Positions 17,092 to 25,687 of a stretch of 64,000 nucleotides of DNA are shown here, piece by piece. This DNA is from Rhodovarius crocodyli (GTDB lineage: Bacteria; Pseudomonadota; Alphaproteobacteria; Acetobacterales; Acetobacteraceae). The first letter of the stretch is position 1; the number at the start of each line of letters is the position of its first letter. The notes below the pieces were generated by a model that saw nothing but the letters and a program-made list of their open reading frames with translations, had not been told where the DNA came from and searched no databases. Made by a program: the position numbers and the translations under genes. The stretch spans positions 124,001-188,000 of the forward strand of contig CAMDJV010000001.1 in NCBI GenBank assembly GCA_945901085.1, written 5' to 3'.

Positions 17092-17826
17092 GTGAATCCA
17101 CTCGACAGCCTGTCAGGCCAAAAAACCGCCCAAAACCCCGCCGCCCCCTGCGCGCGCTGCGGCAGCCGCATAGCCGGCATCTGCGCCGCGCTGGACATTG
17201 CCGGCCTCGACGAGATCGCCCATGACGCCCGCCGCAGCCCGGTGCAGGCGCGCGAAACCCTGTTCCGTGAGGGGGACCCTACCAGCGCCGTCATCATGCT
17301 GGTCAGCGGCATGGCCAAGCTGTCACGGCTCATGGCCGATGGCAGGCAGCAGGTGCTGGGTTTTCGCTTCGCCGGCGATATCATGGGCTTCACCCATGGC
17401 CATTCCCATTCCGCCGATGCCGAGATGCTGACCGATGGCCTGGTCTGCCGCATGACCCGCACGCAACTCGACGCCATGCTCGTGCGCTTCCCCGCCGCCC
17501 AGCGCCGACTGATGGAGCTCTGCGTGCAGGAATTGGCCCTCACCCAGGACCAATTGGTGACAGTCGGCCGCCGCCATGCCGAACAGCGCGTCGCCGCCTT
17601 CCTGATCTCCCTCTCCGTCGCCGCCCGCCGCCGCGCCGAATTCTCCCAGCAACTCGAAATGCCCATGACCCGCGCCGAAATTGGTGACCTGCTGGGCCTG
17701 GCGCTGGAGACGGTAAGCCGCGCCTTCACCGCCCTGCGCAAGCGCGGCCTGGTGATCGAGCACCCCGGCCATCGGGTGGAATTGCCCGATCTGGAAGCCC
17801 TGGCCCTGGTGGCGGATGGGGTTTAG
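17092..17826 (+). CDS. fnr: FNR-type oxygen-responsive transcription regulator
   Basis: 244-residue Crp/Fnr regulator. Cysteines at 20, 23, 31 and 119 match the four [4Fe-4S] ligands of FNR, so it should sense oxygen directly. The DNA-recognition helix reads LALETVSRAF; the E..SR residues are those that in FNR contact TTGAT half-sites. Translation starts at GTG, preceded by GAGGAGG. It sits just downstream of the cbb3 maturation genes, which FNR or FixK proteins normally control. I could not find a convincing TTGAT-N4-ATCAA box in this window. Confidence 0.92.
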   Translation: MNPLDSLSGQKTAQNPAAPCARCGSRIAGICAALDIAGLDEIAHDARRSPVQARETLFREGDPTSAVIMLVSGMAKLSRLMADGRQQVLGFRFAGDIMGFTHGHSHSADAEMLTDGLVCRMTRTQLDAMLVRFPAAQRRLMELCVQELALTQDQLVTVGRRHAEQRVAAFLISLSVAARRRAEFSQQLEMPMTRAEIGDLLGLALETVSRAFTALRKRGLVIEHPGHRVELPDLEALALVADGV

Positions 17827-17830
17827 CAGC

Positions 17831-17886
17831 CTTTTGTTTTTCGAGCATCTTTATCCGTTCAAACGATCCCGTTTGAACGGGTGATG
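17831..17886. repeat. 56-bp palindromic repeat, copy 1
   Basis: Contains a perfect stem CCGTTCAAACG (17855-17865) / CGTTTGAACGG (17870-17880) with a 4-base loop, preceded by a T-rich CTTTTGTTTTTCG and GCATCTTTAT. The same block recurs at 63400-63455 with a handful of substitutions. It lies immediately after the fnr stop. The stem is not followed by a T run in either direction, so it is not an ordinary intrinsic terminator. Confidence 0.75.
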
Positions 17887-17959
17887 GTCCAGATCCGTTT
17901 CACCGCAAGCGAAGACGGCGAGACGGCTCTAGCCTTTGTTTTACCGCATTTTTCGAGAG

Positions 17960-17979
17960 GCCTTGCGAAGCCGCAAGGC
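17960..17979. terminator. Perfect hairpin between convergent genes
   Basis: Eight-bp arms GCCTTGCG and CGCAAGGC enclose a four-base loop, 11 bp past the stop of the minus-strand hydrolase and 133 bp past fnr. It could end transcription from either side. There is no clear U tract, so the terminator role is inferred from position and symmetry. Confidence 0.45.
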
Positions 17980-17990
17980 TGGGAAATGCC

Positions 17991-18914
17991 CTAACCGCCC
18001 AAAAACGCCATCACCACCGCCACCGACTCCTCTGGCGCCTCCTCCATCGGCACATGCGCAACCCCCGGCAGCAGCACCAGCCGCGCATCGGGAATCTCAC
18101 GCAGATAATCCCGCGCATTGCTCGGCGGGATCATTCTGTCCTGATCGCCCCAGAGCAGCAGCGTGGGCGCCTGAATGCGGCCCAGCAATGGCTCAGGCGG
18201 CTGCAGCATATGGCCACCCGTGCGGTCCACAATCGCCTGCCGCACCCCCGGCGCCAACATCATCGCCCGGTAGCGCTGAAAAACCTCCTCCGGGATGCGC
18301 TCCGGCTGGGCATAGGCCGGCGTAATCGAGGGGCGCAGCATGGCATCGGGCAGCACATAGGGCAGCGCGCGCAGCATCAGCGGCACCTTCCCCGCCTGGC
18401 CATATTCTATCCCGGGGCTGGCAAAACCATCCGGCGCCAGCAGCACAAGCCGATCCGTCCGCTCCGGATGGGCGGCGGCAAAGCTCCAGGCGATGCGCCC
18501 CCCCATGGAACTGCCCAGCAGCGTCGCCCGGCGGAGCCCCAGCCGGTCCATCAGCGCCATCACAATTCCATGCGCCCGGGCATCGGAATAATCCGCCGCC
18601 GGGTCTGCCCCGGTCAGGCCAAAGCCCGGCAGGTCAAAGCGGATCATCCGATAACGCGCCTCCAGCGCCGGCGCCCAACCCTCCCAGGCATGCAGCGAAC
18701 TGGCAAAACCATGCAGCAGGATGATCGCCGGCGCATCGCGCGGCCCGGTATCGCGCATGTGCAAGCGAATGCCCGCCACCTCAACAAATTGCGAGGGCGC
18801 GGGCGCCCAGCGCCGTTCCAAGGCCGCACGATCCTCATCGGGCACATAAAGCCACCAACCGGCAGCCAGCAGGGCAAGCAGCAGGACAAGCAGGATCAAC
18901 CAGAAGATGCGCAT
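17991..18914 (-). CDS. Alpha/beta hydrolase, membrane-anchored
   Basis: 307 residues with an uncleaved-looking N-terminal hydrophobic helix (IFWLILLVLLLALLAAGWWL), so the enzyme is probably anchored with its catalytic domain in the periplasm. The oxyanion motif LLHGFASS is near residue 67 and the nucleophile elbow GSSMG gives Ser136. The acidic residue lies in LLLWGDQDRMIPP and the His in GVAHVPMEEAP, completing the triad. It resembles the dienelactone/haloperoxidase-like hydrolases; the substrate is unknown. Confidence 0.9.
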   Translation of the reverse strand: MRIFWLILLVLLLALLAAGWWLYVPDEDRAALERRWAPAPSQFVEVAGIRLHMRDTGPRDAPAIILLHGFASSLHAWEGWAPALEARYRMIRFDLPGFGLTGADPAADYSDARAHGIVMALMDRLGLRRATLLGSSMGGRIAWSFAAAHPERTDRLVLLAPDGFASPGIEYGQAGKVPLMLRALPYVLPDAMLRPSITPAYAQPERIPEEVFQRYRAMMLAPGVRQAIVDRTGGHMLQPPEPLLGRIQAPTLLLWGDQDRMIPPSNARDYLREIPDARLVLLPGVAHVPMEEAPEESVAVVMAFLGG

Positions 18915-18950
18915 ACCACCTTAATCGGCAGCTTCACCGCCCCTGTCCAC

Positions 18951-19691
18951 TCAGCGCCCGAGATCAAACCGGGTCTTCTCCGCCAGCGTCGCGCCGAACC
19001 AGGCGTCAATCCCGGCCGCCAGATGCCCCATGGGCTGGGCCATGCCATCGGCGCCCAACACCATCGGCACATCATGGCCGGGCATCAGCACGCAACCCGG
19101 CCGCGCCGCCCATTCCGCCTTGAGCCTGGCGATGGAGGCCGCCGATTGCGCCGCATCGAGCGTCATATCCGTCTCGCCCGTGGTCAGCTCCACCCGGTTT
19201 TTCGCGCAATCCGAGGCAAAAATGGTGGCAGGCGCGCCATCCAGCGCAAAGGCCACATGATGCGGCGTATGCCCAGGGGTGGGGAAGGAATGAATGCCGG
19301 GCAACACGCTATCCCCCGCGGCAAAACGCCGCAGCCGCGCACAGGCCGCCATGGGGTGCACCGCCTCAGGCACGGACAAATGCCCCACCGGCAGCGACAG
19401 CGCCCAATCCAGCTCCTGCGTCTCGGCATAAATCGTCGCCCGGGGAAACAGCGTCCAATTGATGCAATGATCATGATGCAGATGGGTGAGGAGCAGGTCG
19501 GTCACATCCTCCACCCCCAACCCTTCGGCGGCGAGGCCTGCCACAATATTCCGCCGGGCAGGAAAGCCCCCAGTATCAAGCACCACCACCCGCTGCCCAT
19601 CCCGGGCCAGGCCAATGGTGGACCAGCCAAGGCCGCCATGATGGGTGGTTTTGCCGGGATAGCCGAGCTGCAGGGTTTTGACGGTCCACAT
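18951..19691 (-). CDS. Metallo-beta-lactamase-fold hydrolase
   Basis: 246-residue cytoplasmic metal-dependent hydrolase. The metal motif THLHHDH supplies His70, His72, Asp74 and His75. Later ligands appear in FPTPGHTPHH, ASDCAKN and LMPGHDVP. The HLHHDH variant and the length recall AttM/AhlB-type lactonases, but many glyoxalase-II-like enzymes share them. It lies 36 bp upstream of the alpha/beta hydrolase on the same strand, so the two may be co-transcribed. Confidence 0.88.
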   Translation of the reverse strand: MWTVKTLQLGYPGKTTHHGGLGWSTIGLARDGQRVVVLDTGGFPARRNIVAGLAAEGLGVEDVTDLLLTHLHHDHCINWTLFPRATIYAETQELDWALSLPVGHLSVPEAVHPMAACARLRRFAAGDSVLPGIHSFPTPGHTPHHVAFALDGAPATIFASDCAKNRVELTTGETDMTLDAAQSAASIARLKAEWAARPGCVLMPGHDVPMVLGADGMAQPMGHLAAGIDAWFGATLAEKTRFDLGR

Positions 19692-20165
19692 GGGATAATG
19701 CCTTGGGTTGCTGACACCAATTCCACCCGCAATTGCCGGCCGAAGCTAGAGGCGGCGCGCTGCTGGCGGCGCTGGCGGCCATTCCCCCATACCTCATCTT
19801 GACAAGATCGGAAATAAATCCTAAATTATATCCTCGTTGTTTGAAACCCGCATCAGCCCCGCCCCGCACAACCTCTTGTGCGCAGCCCCGCCCAACGCCC
19901 CACATTTGGTATTTGTCCGAATAGAACATGTTTCGCGCCCCAAGCGCCCCCTCCAACCCCTGGGGCCACTCATCCGCCCAACCACCACCCCTGGTATTTG
20001 TCCGCAAACCACCCAAACCGCGCCCATCGTCGCCGCCTTCAAAACCAGCAATTCCGCCCAAGTTAACGGCAATTTTGTGCCCACATCCACAATCTGCACA
20101 AAATTGAGTCTTTCCGCCGCCCACCCCCCATCCAGCACGCTCCCCACAGCACAAGGAGCCCTGCC
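19692..20165. other. 474-bp intergenic region with a degenerate direct repeat
   Basis: No convincing gene. It separates the divergent metallo-hydrolase and the damaged binding-protein gene, so it must carry both promoters; an AT-rich stretch (TAAATTATATCC) sits at about 19820. Two related ~31-bp segments, 19888-19919 and 19974-20004, both begin CCGCCCAAC and end GGTATTTGTCCG, with a divergent middle. They lie 86 bp apart. They may be regulator sites or degenerate copies of a short repeat. Confidence 0.5.
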
Positions 20166-20854
20166 ATGACCCCAACCCGCCGCGCCCCGCTCCCCCCCCC
20201 CTCGCCGCCGCCGCCCTGCCCTGGGATATCACCCAGGCCCAGGCGCAAAGCCCCGCCACCACACTCCGCGTGGGCATGACGGCCGCCGCCGTCCCCCTCT
20301 CCAACGGCGTCCCCGACCAGGGCGCCGAGGGCCACCGCTTCATGGGCATCACCCTCTATGACCCATTGGCCAGGTGGGACCTCACCAAATTCGACACCCC
20401 GGTGGATATCCGCCCCGGCCTCGCCACCGCCTGGCGGGTGGACCCCAACAATGACAAGCGCTGGATCATCACCATCCGCCAGGGCGTGAAATTCCATGAC
20501 GGCAAAACCCTCACCGCCGAGGATGTCGTCTTCTCCTATGACCGCGCCCTGAAAAACGACGCCCCGCATTACGACCCCCGCGCCGCCGCCCAGGCCCGCA
20601 TCCGCATGCCCACCATCACCGGCTGGAGCGCCGAGGGCCCCAACACCCTCATCATCGAAACCCGCATCGACGCCACCTTCGAACCTGCGGCGCAAACCAG
20701 GCTGCTGGGCCAATTGCACAGCAAGGTAGTCGATGACGCGCTCTTCCTCTTCGTGGCGCATGACCTGAACCCCCGCGCGATGAGCCGGCGCGTGCAGGGC
20801 TTCGTCCAGGCGCAAAGCTGGTTCCAGGACCTTAATCCGATCCGCCTGCAATAA
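20166..20854 (+). pseudogene. Peptide/nickel ABC substrate-binding protein (family 5), frameshifted and internally deleted
   Basis: The ATG at 20166 follows AAGGAG at correct spacing and begins a secretion signal (MTPTRRAPL), but a run of ten C (about 20192-20201) breaks the frame; the mature part continues in another frame. That part starts like a family 5 binding protein (TTLRVGMTAAAVPLSNGVPD, VKFHDGKTLTAEDVVFSYDR). It then jumps at about 20655-20680 straight to a typical C-terminus (DPAAQ-like segment, FVAHDLNPRAMSRRVQGFVQ, SWFQDL). About 230 residues encode what should be about 530, so both substrate lobes are incomplete. No permease genes follow. Confidence 0.85.
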
Positions 20855-20940
20855 ATCCCCCGCCGGGCCCGCCGCTAACTTTTTGTTCGTTGTCAGCGGC
20901 CATACTCCAAAGCCCGGGCAGCCAGGCCCGGCGCAGGAGA

Positions 20941-23055
20941 ATGGCTGATGGCGTGTGCAAGCCCTTTGCCGGGCCAGGAGCCGGGACCTTCACACGCCCC
21001 TGCTGCGCGCGCGTGACGATCGCCGCCCGCGCCACAACCAGGCCCGTCCCTGCCGCACAAGGCCGCCGCCTACGGCGGCTGCGCATCGCAGCAGCCCTGC
21101 TCATCGCCGGCCTTGGCCATGCTCTGCAGCCAGCCAGCGCCGCCGCCCCGCCTGGAGGGGCGAGCCTCATCCGCAGCATAGGCGCCGATGATAGCGGGCA
21201 TTGGCCCACCTCTCCCGGCCTTGGCGAGATCGAGGCCGGCTTGCGGCGCCACCTCACGGCCGAAATTCTGTTGCTCTTCGCACTCGGCTTTGTTGTCCTG
21301 CTGCTGGGCAGTGCCGCGCTGATGCTGCGCCTCAGCCTCGCCGGCCGGCAGGCCCGCCGCGCACTCGCCCAGGCCCGCACCGCCCATGCCACGCTTCGCG
21401 CCCTGATGGATAATCTGCCCAGCCTGATCGCCACCTTCGATACTGAGCTGCGCCTAGTCTATGCCAATCGGGCCGCGCAGGATTTCTTCGGCCTCGATGA
21501 ACAGGCGCTGATCGGCCAGCACGCGCGCAACCCCAGCCTGCCGGAGGAGTTGGAGGCCGAGCTGCGCGCGGTGCGTGACAGCCACGCCCCGTCGCGCACC
21601 CTGGAGCAGCGGCGGACCGACAGCGCCGGCCAGGAACATCACCTGCTGGTCAGCACCATCCCGCTCTTCGATGCCACGGGGGCGCTGCACCAGATTCTGC
21701 GCACCGGTGTGGACGTCACTCAATCCCGCCAGGCGGAGGAGCGGATCCGCCATCTGATCGAGCATGACCCGCTGACCGAATTGCCCAACCGCCTGCGCTT
21801 CAAATCCGAACTCTCGGCCATGCTGTCCCACGCCCCATCGCCCGGCCTCGCCCTGCATGTGATCGATCTGGATGGCTTCCGCTCAGTCAATGACACCCAT
21901 GGCCAGGCGATGGGGGATATGCTTTTGCAGGCGGTGGTGCGCCGCCTCGCCGGGCTGGTGCGGCCGGGTGACATGCTGGCGCGGCTGGGCGGCGATGAAT
22001 TCGCGCTGCTGCAACGCATCCGTGGTGAGGGTGAGGCCATGGCCCTGGCGGGCCGCATCACCCAGGCGCTCGCCCAGCCCTATCAGCTCGGCCCTGCCAT
22101 GATCCGCTGCAGCGCCAGCCTTGGCGTCAGCGCCCTAGTCAGTGGGCAGGCAAGTGCCGAGGCCATGCTCGCCCGCGCCGATCTGGCATTGGCCAATGCG
22201 CGGCGCATGGGCATGGGCCATTTCAAGGCCTATCGCGAGGAGATGGAGGGCGAGGCGCTGCTGCGCCGGCAATTGCAGGCGGAGTTAATGGCGGCGCTCT
22301 CCTCCGGCGCGCTGCATCTCGACTACCAGCCCAAATTCTCGCTGCGCGATGGCCGGATGGAGGGGGTGGAGGCGCTGCTGCGCTGGAACCACCCCCAACG
22401 CGGCCCCGTCAGCCCCAGCGAATTCGTCCCGCTGGCAGAGGAGGCTGGTCTGGCCCTGCCCCTCGCCCGCTATGTGCTGGACCAGGCCGCGGCCCAGGCC
22501 ATGCAATGGCGCGGCATGGGGCTAGAACTGCCCGTGGCGGTGAACCTCTCGGGCGAGTTGATTGGCATGACCGAGGCGCTGGCGATGGTCGAGCAGGTGC
22601 TGGCGAGCACGGCGATCCCCGCCCGCCTGCTGGAGATCGAGGTGACGGAAAGCACCTTCATCGGCGATGGCGAGGCGGCGCGGAGCATGTTGCTGGGCCT
22701 GCGCCGGCTCGGCATCACCGTGGCCTTGGATGATTTCGGCACCGGTTTTTCCTCGCTGGCCTATCTGCAGGCCCTGCCCATCGATGTGCTGAAGGTGGAT
22801 CGCCGCTTCGTCCAGGGGCTGGAGGGCGGCGGGGCGAGTGCGCGAATCGTCGACACCGTGGTGCGGCTCGCCCATGGGCTTGGGGTGCGCGTGGTGGCCG
22901 AGGGGGTGGAAAGCCAGGCCCAGCTCGAAGCCTTGCGCAAGCTGGGTTGCGATACGGCCCAGGGCTATTTGCTGGCCCGGCCGCAGCCGCCGCAGGCCAT
23001 TACAAGCCTGCTTCTGGGGATAAGAGCGACCAAAACCCTGGCAATTCCCGCATGA
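20941..23055 (+). CDS. PAS-GGDEF-EAL protein (cyclic di-GMP turnover)
   Basis: About 704 residues. Two membrane segments (RIAAALLIAGLGHAL and ILLLFALGFVVLLLGSAALML) frame a short periplasmic loop. A PAS domain (LMDNLPSLIATFDTELRLVY), a GGDEF domain with the intact motif LGGDEF, and an EAL domain follow. The EAL part retains EALLRW, DDFGTGFSSL, KVDRRF and EGVES, the residues for metal binding and catalysis, so both synthesis and hydrolysis of c-di-GMP are possible. The start is uncertain: AGGAG lies only two bases before the ATG at 20941, and an in-frame GTG at 20953 is an alternative. It lies just upstream of the ATP synthase genes. Confidence 0.92.
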   Translation: MADGVCKPFAGPGAGTFTRPCCARVTIAARATTRPVPAAQGRRLRRLRIAAALLIAGLGHALQPASAAAPPGGASLIRSIGADDSGHWPTSPGLGEIEAGLRRHLTAEILLLFALGFVVLLLGSAALMLRLSLAGRQARRALAQARTAHATLRALMDNLPSLIATFDTELRLVYANRAAQDFFGLDEQALIGQHARNPSLPEELEAELRAVRDSHAPSRTLEQRRTDSAGQEHHLLVSTIPLFDATGALHQILRTGVDVTQSRQAEERIRHLIEHDPLTELPNRLRFKSELSAMLSHAPSPGLALHVIDLDGFRSVNDTHGQAMGDMLLQAVVRRLAGLVRPGDMLARLGGDEFALLQRIRGEGEAMALAGRITQALAQPYQLGPAMIRCSASLGVSALVSGQASAEAMLARADLALANARRMGMGHFKAYREEMEGEALLRRQLQAELMAALSSGALHLDYQPKFSLRDGRMEGVEALLRWNHPQRGPVSPSEFVPLAEEAGLALPLARYVLDQAAAQAMQWRGMGLELPVAVNLSGELIGMTEALAMVEQVLASTAIPARLLEIEVTESTFIGDGEAARSMLLGLRRLGITVALDDFGTGFSSLAYLQALPIDVLKVDRRFVQGLEGGGASARIVDTVVRLAHGLGVRVVAEGVESQAQLEALRKLGCDTAQGYLLARPQPPQAITSLLLGIRATKTLAIPA

Positions 23056-23084
23056 ACGGGTTGACACCCAATGGGTCAACCCGT
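23056..23084. terminator. Stem-loop between the c-di-GMP gene and atpI
   Basis: Perfect 10-bp arms ACGGGTTGAC and GTCAACCCGT around a 9-base loop start directly at the stop region of the GGDEF-EAL gene, 43 bp before the atpI start. It has no T run. It may separate the two transcripts or lie in the atp leader. Confidence 0.5.
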
Positions 23085-23127
23085 ATCCGCCCCCTGCCTT
23101 CAGCGGGTATCCGCAGGAGGGGCACGA

Positions 23128-23421
23128 ATGAGCAAGCAGGACGGCTTTGAAAAGCGGCTGAACGAGGCACGCGCCCGACAAGGGCTGGATCGTGCCGAGG
23201 GGAGCAGTGCGGGCCTTCCTGGCGGCTCATACGGGGTTGGTTTTCGGGCCGGGGTTGAGGTGTTCTCGGCCCTTCTGGTCGGCGTGGTCGCAGGGCTGCT
23301 GCTGGATCGGTGGTTGGGAACCTGGCCTTGGCTCTTCCTGGTGATGTTCGTGATGGGCAGCGCTGCGGGCCTGCTGAACGTGTTTCGGCTGTTCAAACCG
23401 CGGGCGTTGAAACGAGACTGA
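23128..23421 (+). CDS. atpI: ATP synthase assembly protein AtpI
   Basis: 97 residues with two membrane helices (VFSALLVGVVAGLLLDRWLG and WLFLVMFVMGSAAGLLNVF), matching alphaproteobacterial AtpI of the Mg2+/c-ring assembly type. ATG at 23128 is chosen for the strong AGGAGGGG ribosome site ahead of it; the frame is open further upstream, but only through the stem-loop. First gene of the F0 operon. Confidence 0.92.
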   Translation: MSKQDGFEKRLNEARARQGLDRAEGSSAGLPGGSYGVGFRAGVEVFSALLVGVVAGLLLDRWLGTWPWLFLVMFVMGSAAGLLNVFRLFKPRALKRD

Positions 23422-23439
23422 TTTTTTGGGGGCATACCC

Positions 23440-24195
23440 GTGGCGGCCGAAGGCAAATCGATTGACGCGCTGAGCCAGTTTGAACTGGGTACGGCGCTTG
23501 GGCCACTGGGTGCCTCGGTGAATTTCACCCAGTCCAACCTCCATATGGTCATTGTGGCGGCTCTGATCTTCGCCCTGATGTCCTATGGCATGCGCGCCCG
23601 CGCGCTCGTGCCGGGCCGGCTGCAGTCGCTGGCCGAGGCCTCCTACGAATTCATTATGGGCATGGTGACGGAGCAGATTGGCCATGAGGGCCGCCGCTTC
23701 TTCCCCTTCGTCTTCACGCTGTTCATGTTTGTCCTCTTCGGCAACATGCTCGGCTTGTTCCCCTATGCCTTCACCTTCACCAGCCATATTGCAGCGACCT
23801 TCGCTCTGGCTGCGATGGTTTTTGTGCTGATCACCGTGGTTGCGCTGATGTTGCACGGCAAGAAATTCTTTGGCTATTTCTTCCCGGAAGGCGCGCCGCT
23901 GTGGCTGGCGCCGATCATTATTCCGGTCGAGATTGTCTCCTATCTGTCGCGTCCGATCAGCCTGTCCATTCGTCTCTTCGCCAATATGGTGGCGGGGCAC
24001 GTGATGCTGAAAGTGTTTGCGACCTTCATCGTGATGCTGGCCGGGCTTGGCGCGGTTGGACCTTTCCTCTCCCTGCTGCCGCTGACGATCAATGTCGCGC
24101 TGGTGGGCTTCGAAGTGCTGGTGGCGTTCCTGCAGGCTTATGTCTTCGCCATCCTCACCTGCATCTACCTGCATGACGCGGTGCACCTGCACTAA
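23440..24195 (+). CDS. atpB: ATP synthase F0 subunit a
   Basis: 251 residues with five to six membrane helices. Subunit a forms the proton half-channels against the c-ring. The essential Arg lies in PISLSIRLFANMVAGH. The start is GTG at 23440 and the N-terminus, rich in polar residues, is periplasmic-loop-like (FELGTALGPLGASVNFTQSN). Order and spacing are those of other alphaproteobacterial F0 operons; the F1 genes are encoded elsewhere, also the usual situation. Confidence 0.96.
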   Translation: MAAEGKSIDALSQFELGTALGPLGASVNFTQSNLHMVIVAALIFALMSYGMRARALVPGRLQSLAEASYEFIMGMVTEQIGHEGRRFFPFVFTLFMFVLFGNMLGLFPYAFTFTSHIAATFALAAMVFVLITVVALMLHGKKFFGYFFPEGAPLWLAPIIIPVEIVSYLSRPISLSIRLFANMVAGHVMLKVFATFIVMLAGLGAVGPFLSLLPLTINVALVGFEVLVAFLQAYVFAILTCIYLHDAVHLH

Positions 24196-24258
24196 CGCAG
24201 GCCACTCACTCGGGCAGCCATTTTAACCACAGATAATCTGACAAGAAGGATTGAGACC

Positions 24259-24483
24259 ATGGAAGTTGCAGCCGCGAAGGCGCTTGGCGCCGGTATCGCC
24301 GTGATCGCCCTGTTCGGTGTTGGCCTGGGCATCGGCAACATCTTCTCCTCGCTGATCACCAGCGTGGCGCGTAACCCCGCCGCCCGTGACGCCGTCTTCC
24401 CGATCGGCATTCTGGGCTTTGCGCTGACGGAAGCGGTGGCGCTCTTCGCTCTGCTGATCGCCTTCCTCATCCTCTTCGCCTGA
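24259..24483 (+). CDS. atpE: ATP synthase F0 subunit c
   Basis: 74-residue hairpin proteolipid. Helix 1 carries the glycine ladder [10 protein letters not shown], the polar loop has ARNPAARD, and helix 2 contains the proton-carrying Glu in [14 protein letters not shown]. This is a proton-type c subunit: no Na+-site Gln/Ser/Thr signature is seen. Confidence 0.97.
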   Translation: MEVAAAKALGAGIAVIALFGVGLGIGNIFSSLITSVARNPAARDAVFPIGILGFALTEAVALFALLIAFLILFA

Positions 24484-24544
24484 TCCGGCTTGGGGGGCCG
24501 CCGCCGGCGGGCCCCCGCCCCATCATTCGAACAGGGAGGGCGCG

Positions 24545-25045
24545 ATGCCGCAGCTCGATTTCGCCAACCCGATGGTGCTGGCGCAGGCCGTATGGCTGCT
24601 GGTCATCTTCGGCGGCCTTTACTTTATCCTGAACAGCTATGTGCTGCCGCAGGTGGCCACGGTGCTGGAAGACCGCGCCCAACGGATCGCGGCCGACCTT
24701 GACGCCGCGCGTGCGTCCAAGCTCTCGGCCGATGCCGCTATGGCAGAGTTGCAGGCGGCGACCGCCAAGGCCCGGGCCGAGGCACAATCCGCTATTGCCG
24801 CCGCCGTGCAACAGGCCAATGCCCATGCTCAGGCCCAGGCTGAGGTTCTCAATGCCCGCCTGGCTGAGCAGATCACCGCGGCCGAGGGCCGGATCAGCGC
24901 CTCGCGCGATGCCGCCATGGCCTCGCTGCGCAGCGTTGCCACCGATACCGCGACCGCCCTTGTCACCCGCCTTGTCGGCCGTGCCGATGCGGCGGCTGTG
25001 GATGGCGCCGTGGGCCTTGCGCTCAGCGCGCGTGGGAGCCTCTGA
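24545..25045 (+). CDS. atpF': ATP synthase F0 subunit b' (second b-type stalk subunit)
   Basis: 166 residues: one N-terminal membrane helix (AVWLLVIFGGLYFILNSYVL) and a long Ala/Glu-rich coiled coil. It is preceded by GGGAGGG. Photosynthetic and many other alphaproteobacteria carry two different b subunits that pair as a heterodimeric peripheral stalk; this one, lying first, corresponds to b'. The stop overlaps the start of atpF (TGATG). Confidence 0.93.
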   Translation: MPQLDFANPMVLAQAVWLLVIFGGLYFILNSYVLPQVATVLEDRAQRIAADLDAARASKLSADAAMAELQAATAKARAEAQSAIAAAVQQANAHAQAQAEVLNARLAEQITAAEGRISASRDAAMASLRSVATDTATALVTRLVGRADAAAVDGAVGLALSARGSL

Positions 25046-25554
25046 TGCATCACCATTACGAACATTTCTGGCTTGACCCTAAATTTTGGGTAGCGGCCAG
25101 CTTCACGATCTTTGCCGCCCTGGCGATTAAATTTGCCTGGGGGAAATTGACCGCAATGCTTGATGGCCGCGGGCAGCGCATTGCAGCCGAATTGGCCGAG
25201 GCGGCACGCCTTCGCCAGGAGGCTGAGGAGATGCTGCGCAAGGCCGAGGCTGAGCGTCAGGCGGCGATGGCGGAAGCTGCCGCCATGATTGAACGTGCCA
25301 AGTCCGAGGCCGAGCGTGTGGCCGCCAATGCCGCGGCCGATGCCCTGGCGCAGGCCGCCCGGCGCGAGAAAATGGCCATGGACCGCATTGCCGCGGCCGA
25401 GGCCTCTGCCGTGGCCGAGGTGCGCTCTGCCGCGGCCGAAGTGGCCACGATCGCCGCACGCAGCCTCATCGCCGAGACCTTCTCGGCTGAGGATGACGCG
25501 GCGATGATCGACCAGGCGGTGACTGAATTGCCCAAAGCGCTGCGCGCAGCCTGA
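25045..25554 (+). CDS. atpF: ATP synthase F0 subunit b
   Basis: 169 residues. A His-rich start (MHHHYEHFWLDPKFWVAASF) leads into one membrane helix, followed by a coiled coil of about 130 residues with the ring-contacting region FAWGKLTAMLDGRGQRIAAE. It completes the peripheral stalk with b'. Last gene of the F0 operon. Confidence 0.95.
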   Translation: MHHHYEHFWLDPKFWVAASFTIFAALAIKFAWGKLTAMLDGRGQRIAAELAEAARLRQEAEEMLRKAEAERQAAMAEAAAMIERAKSEAERVAANAAADALAQAARREKMAMDRIAAAEASAVAEVRSAAAEVATIAARSLIAETFSAEDDAAMIDQAVTELPKALRAA

Positions 25555-25569
25555 GGCGAAAAGCCATAG

Positions 25570-25585
25570 CCCGGCCCAGGCCGGG
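25570..25585. terminator. GC hairpin after the F0 operon
   Basis: Arms CCCGGCC and GGCCGGG with a two-base loop, 15 bp past the atpF stop. No T tract follows, so the terminator role is an inference from position. Confidence 0.4.
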
Positions 25586-25687
25586 GCGGGCATTGTGGCC
25601 GTTAGTGATTCGCGGCGGCGGTATTTCCAGGCTGGGGCAATATGCTCTAGCCTGGGTCCCACCGAAACAGCGACAGGTCAAACATCC

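Noticed and set aside
17855-17880. Palindromic repeat copy 1 as an intrinsic terminator of fnr
   Set aside because: No T run follows the stem on either strand, and the same block recurs at 63.4 kb, so a repeat family is the better explanation.
18054-19802. Plus-strand open frame of 582 codons
   Set aside because: It is antisense to the alpha/beta hydrolase and the metallo-hydrolase, both with complete catalytic motifs. Its sequence is Arg/His/Pro-rich without domains.
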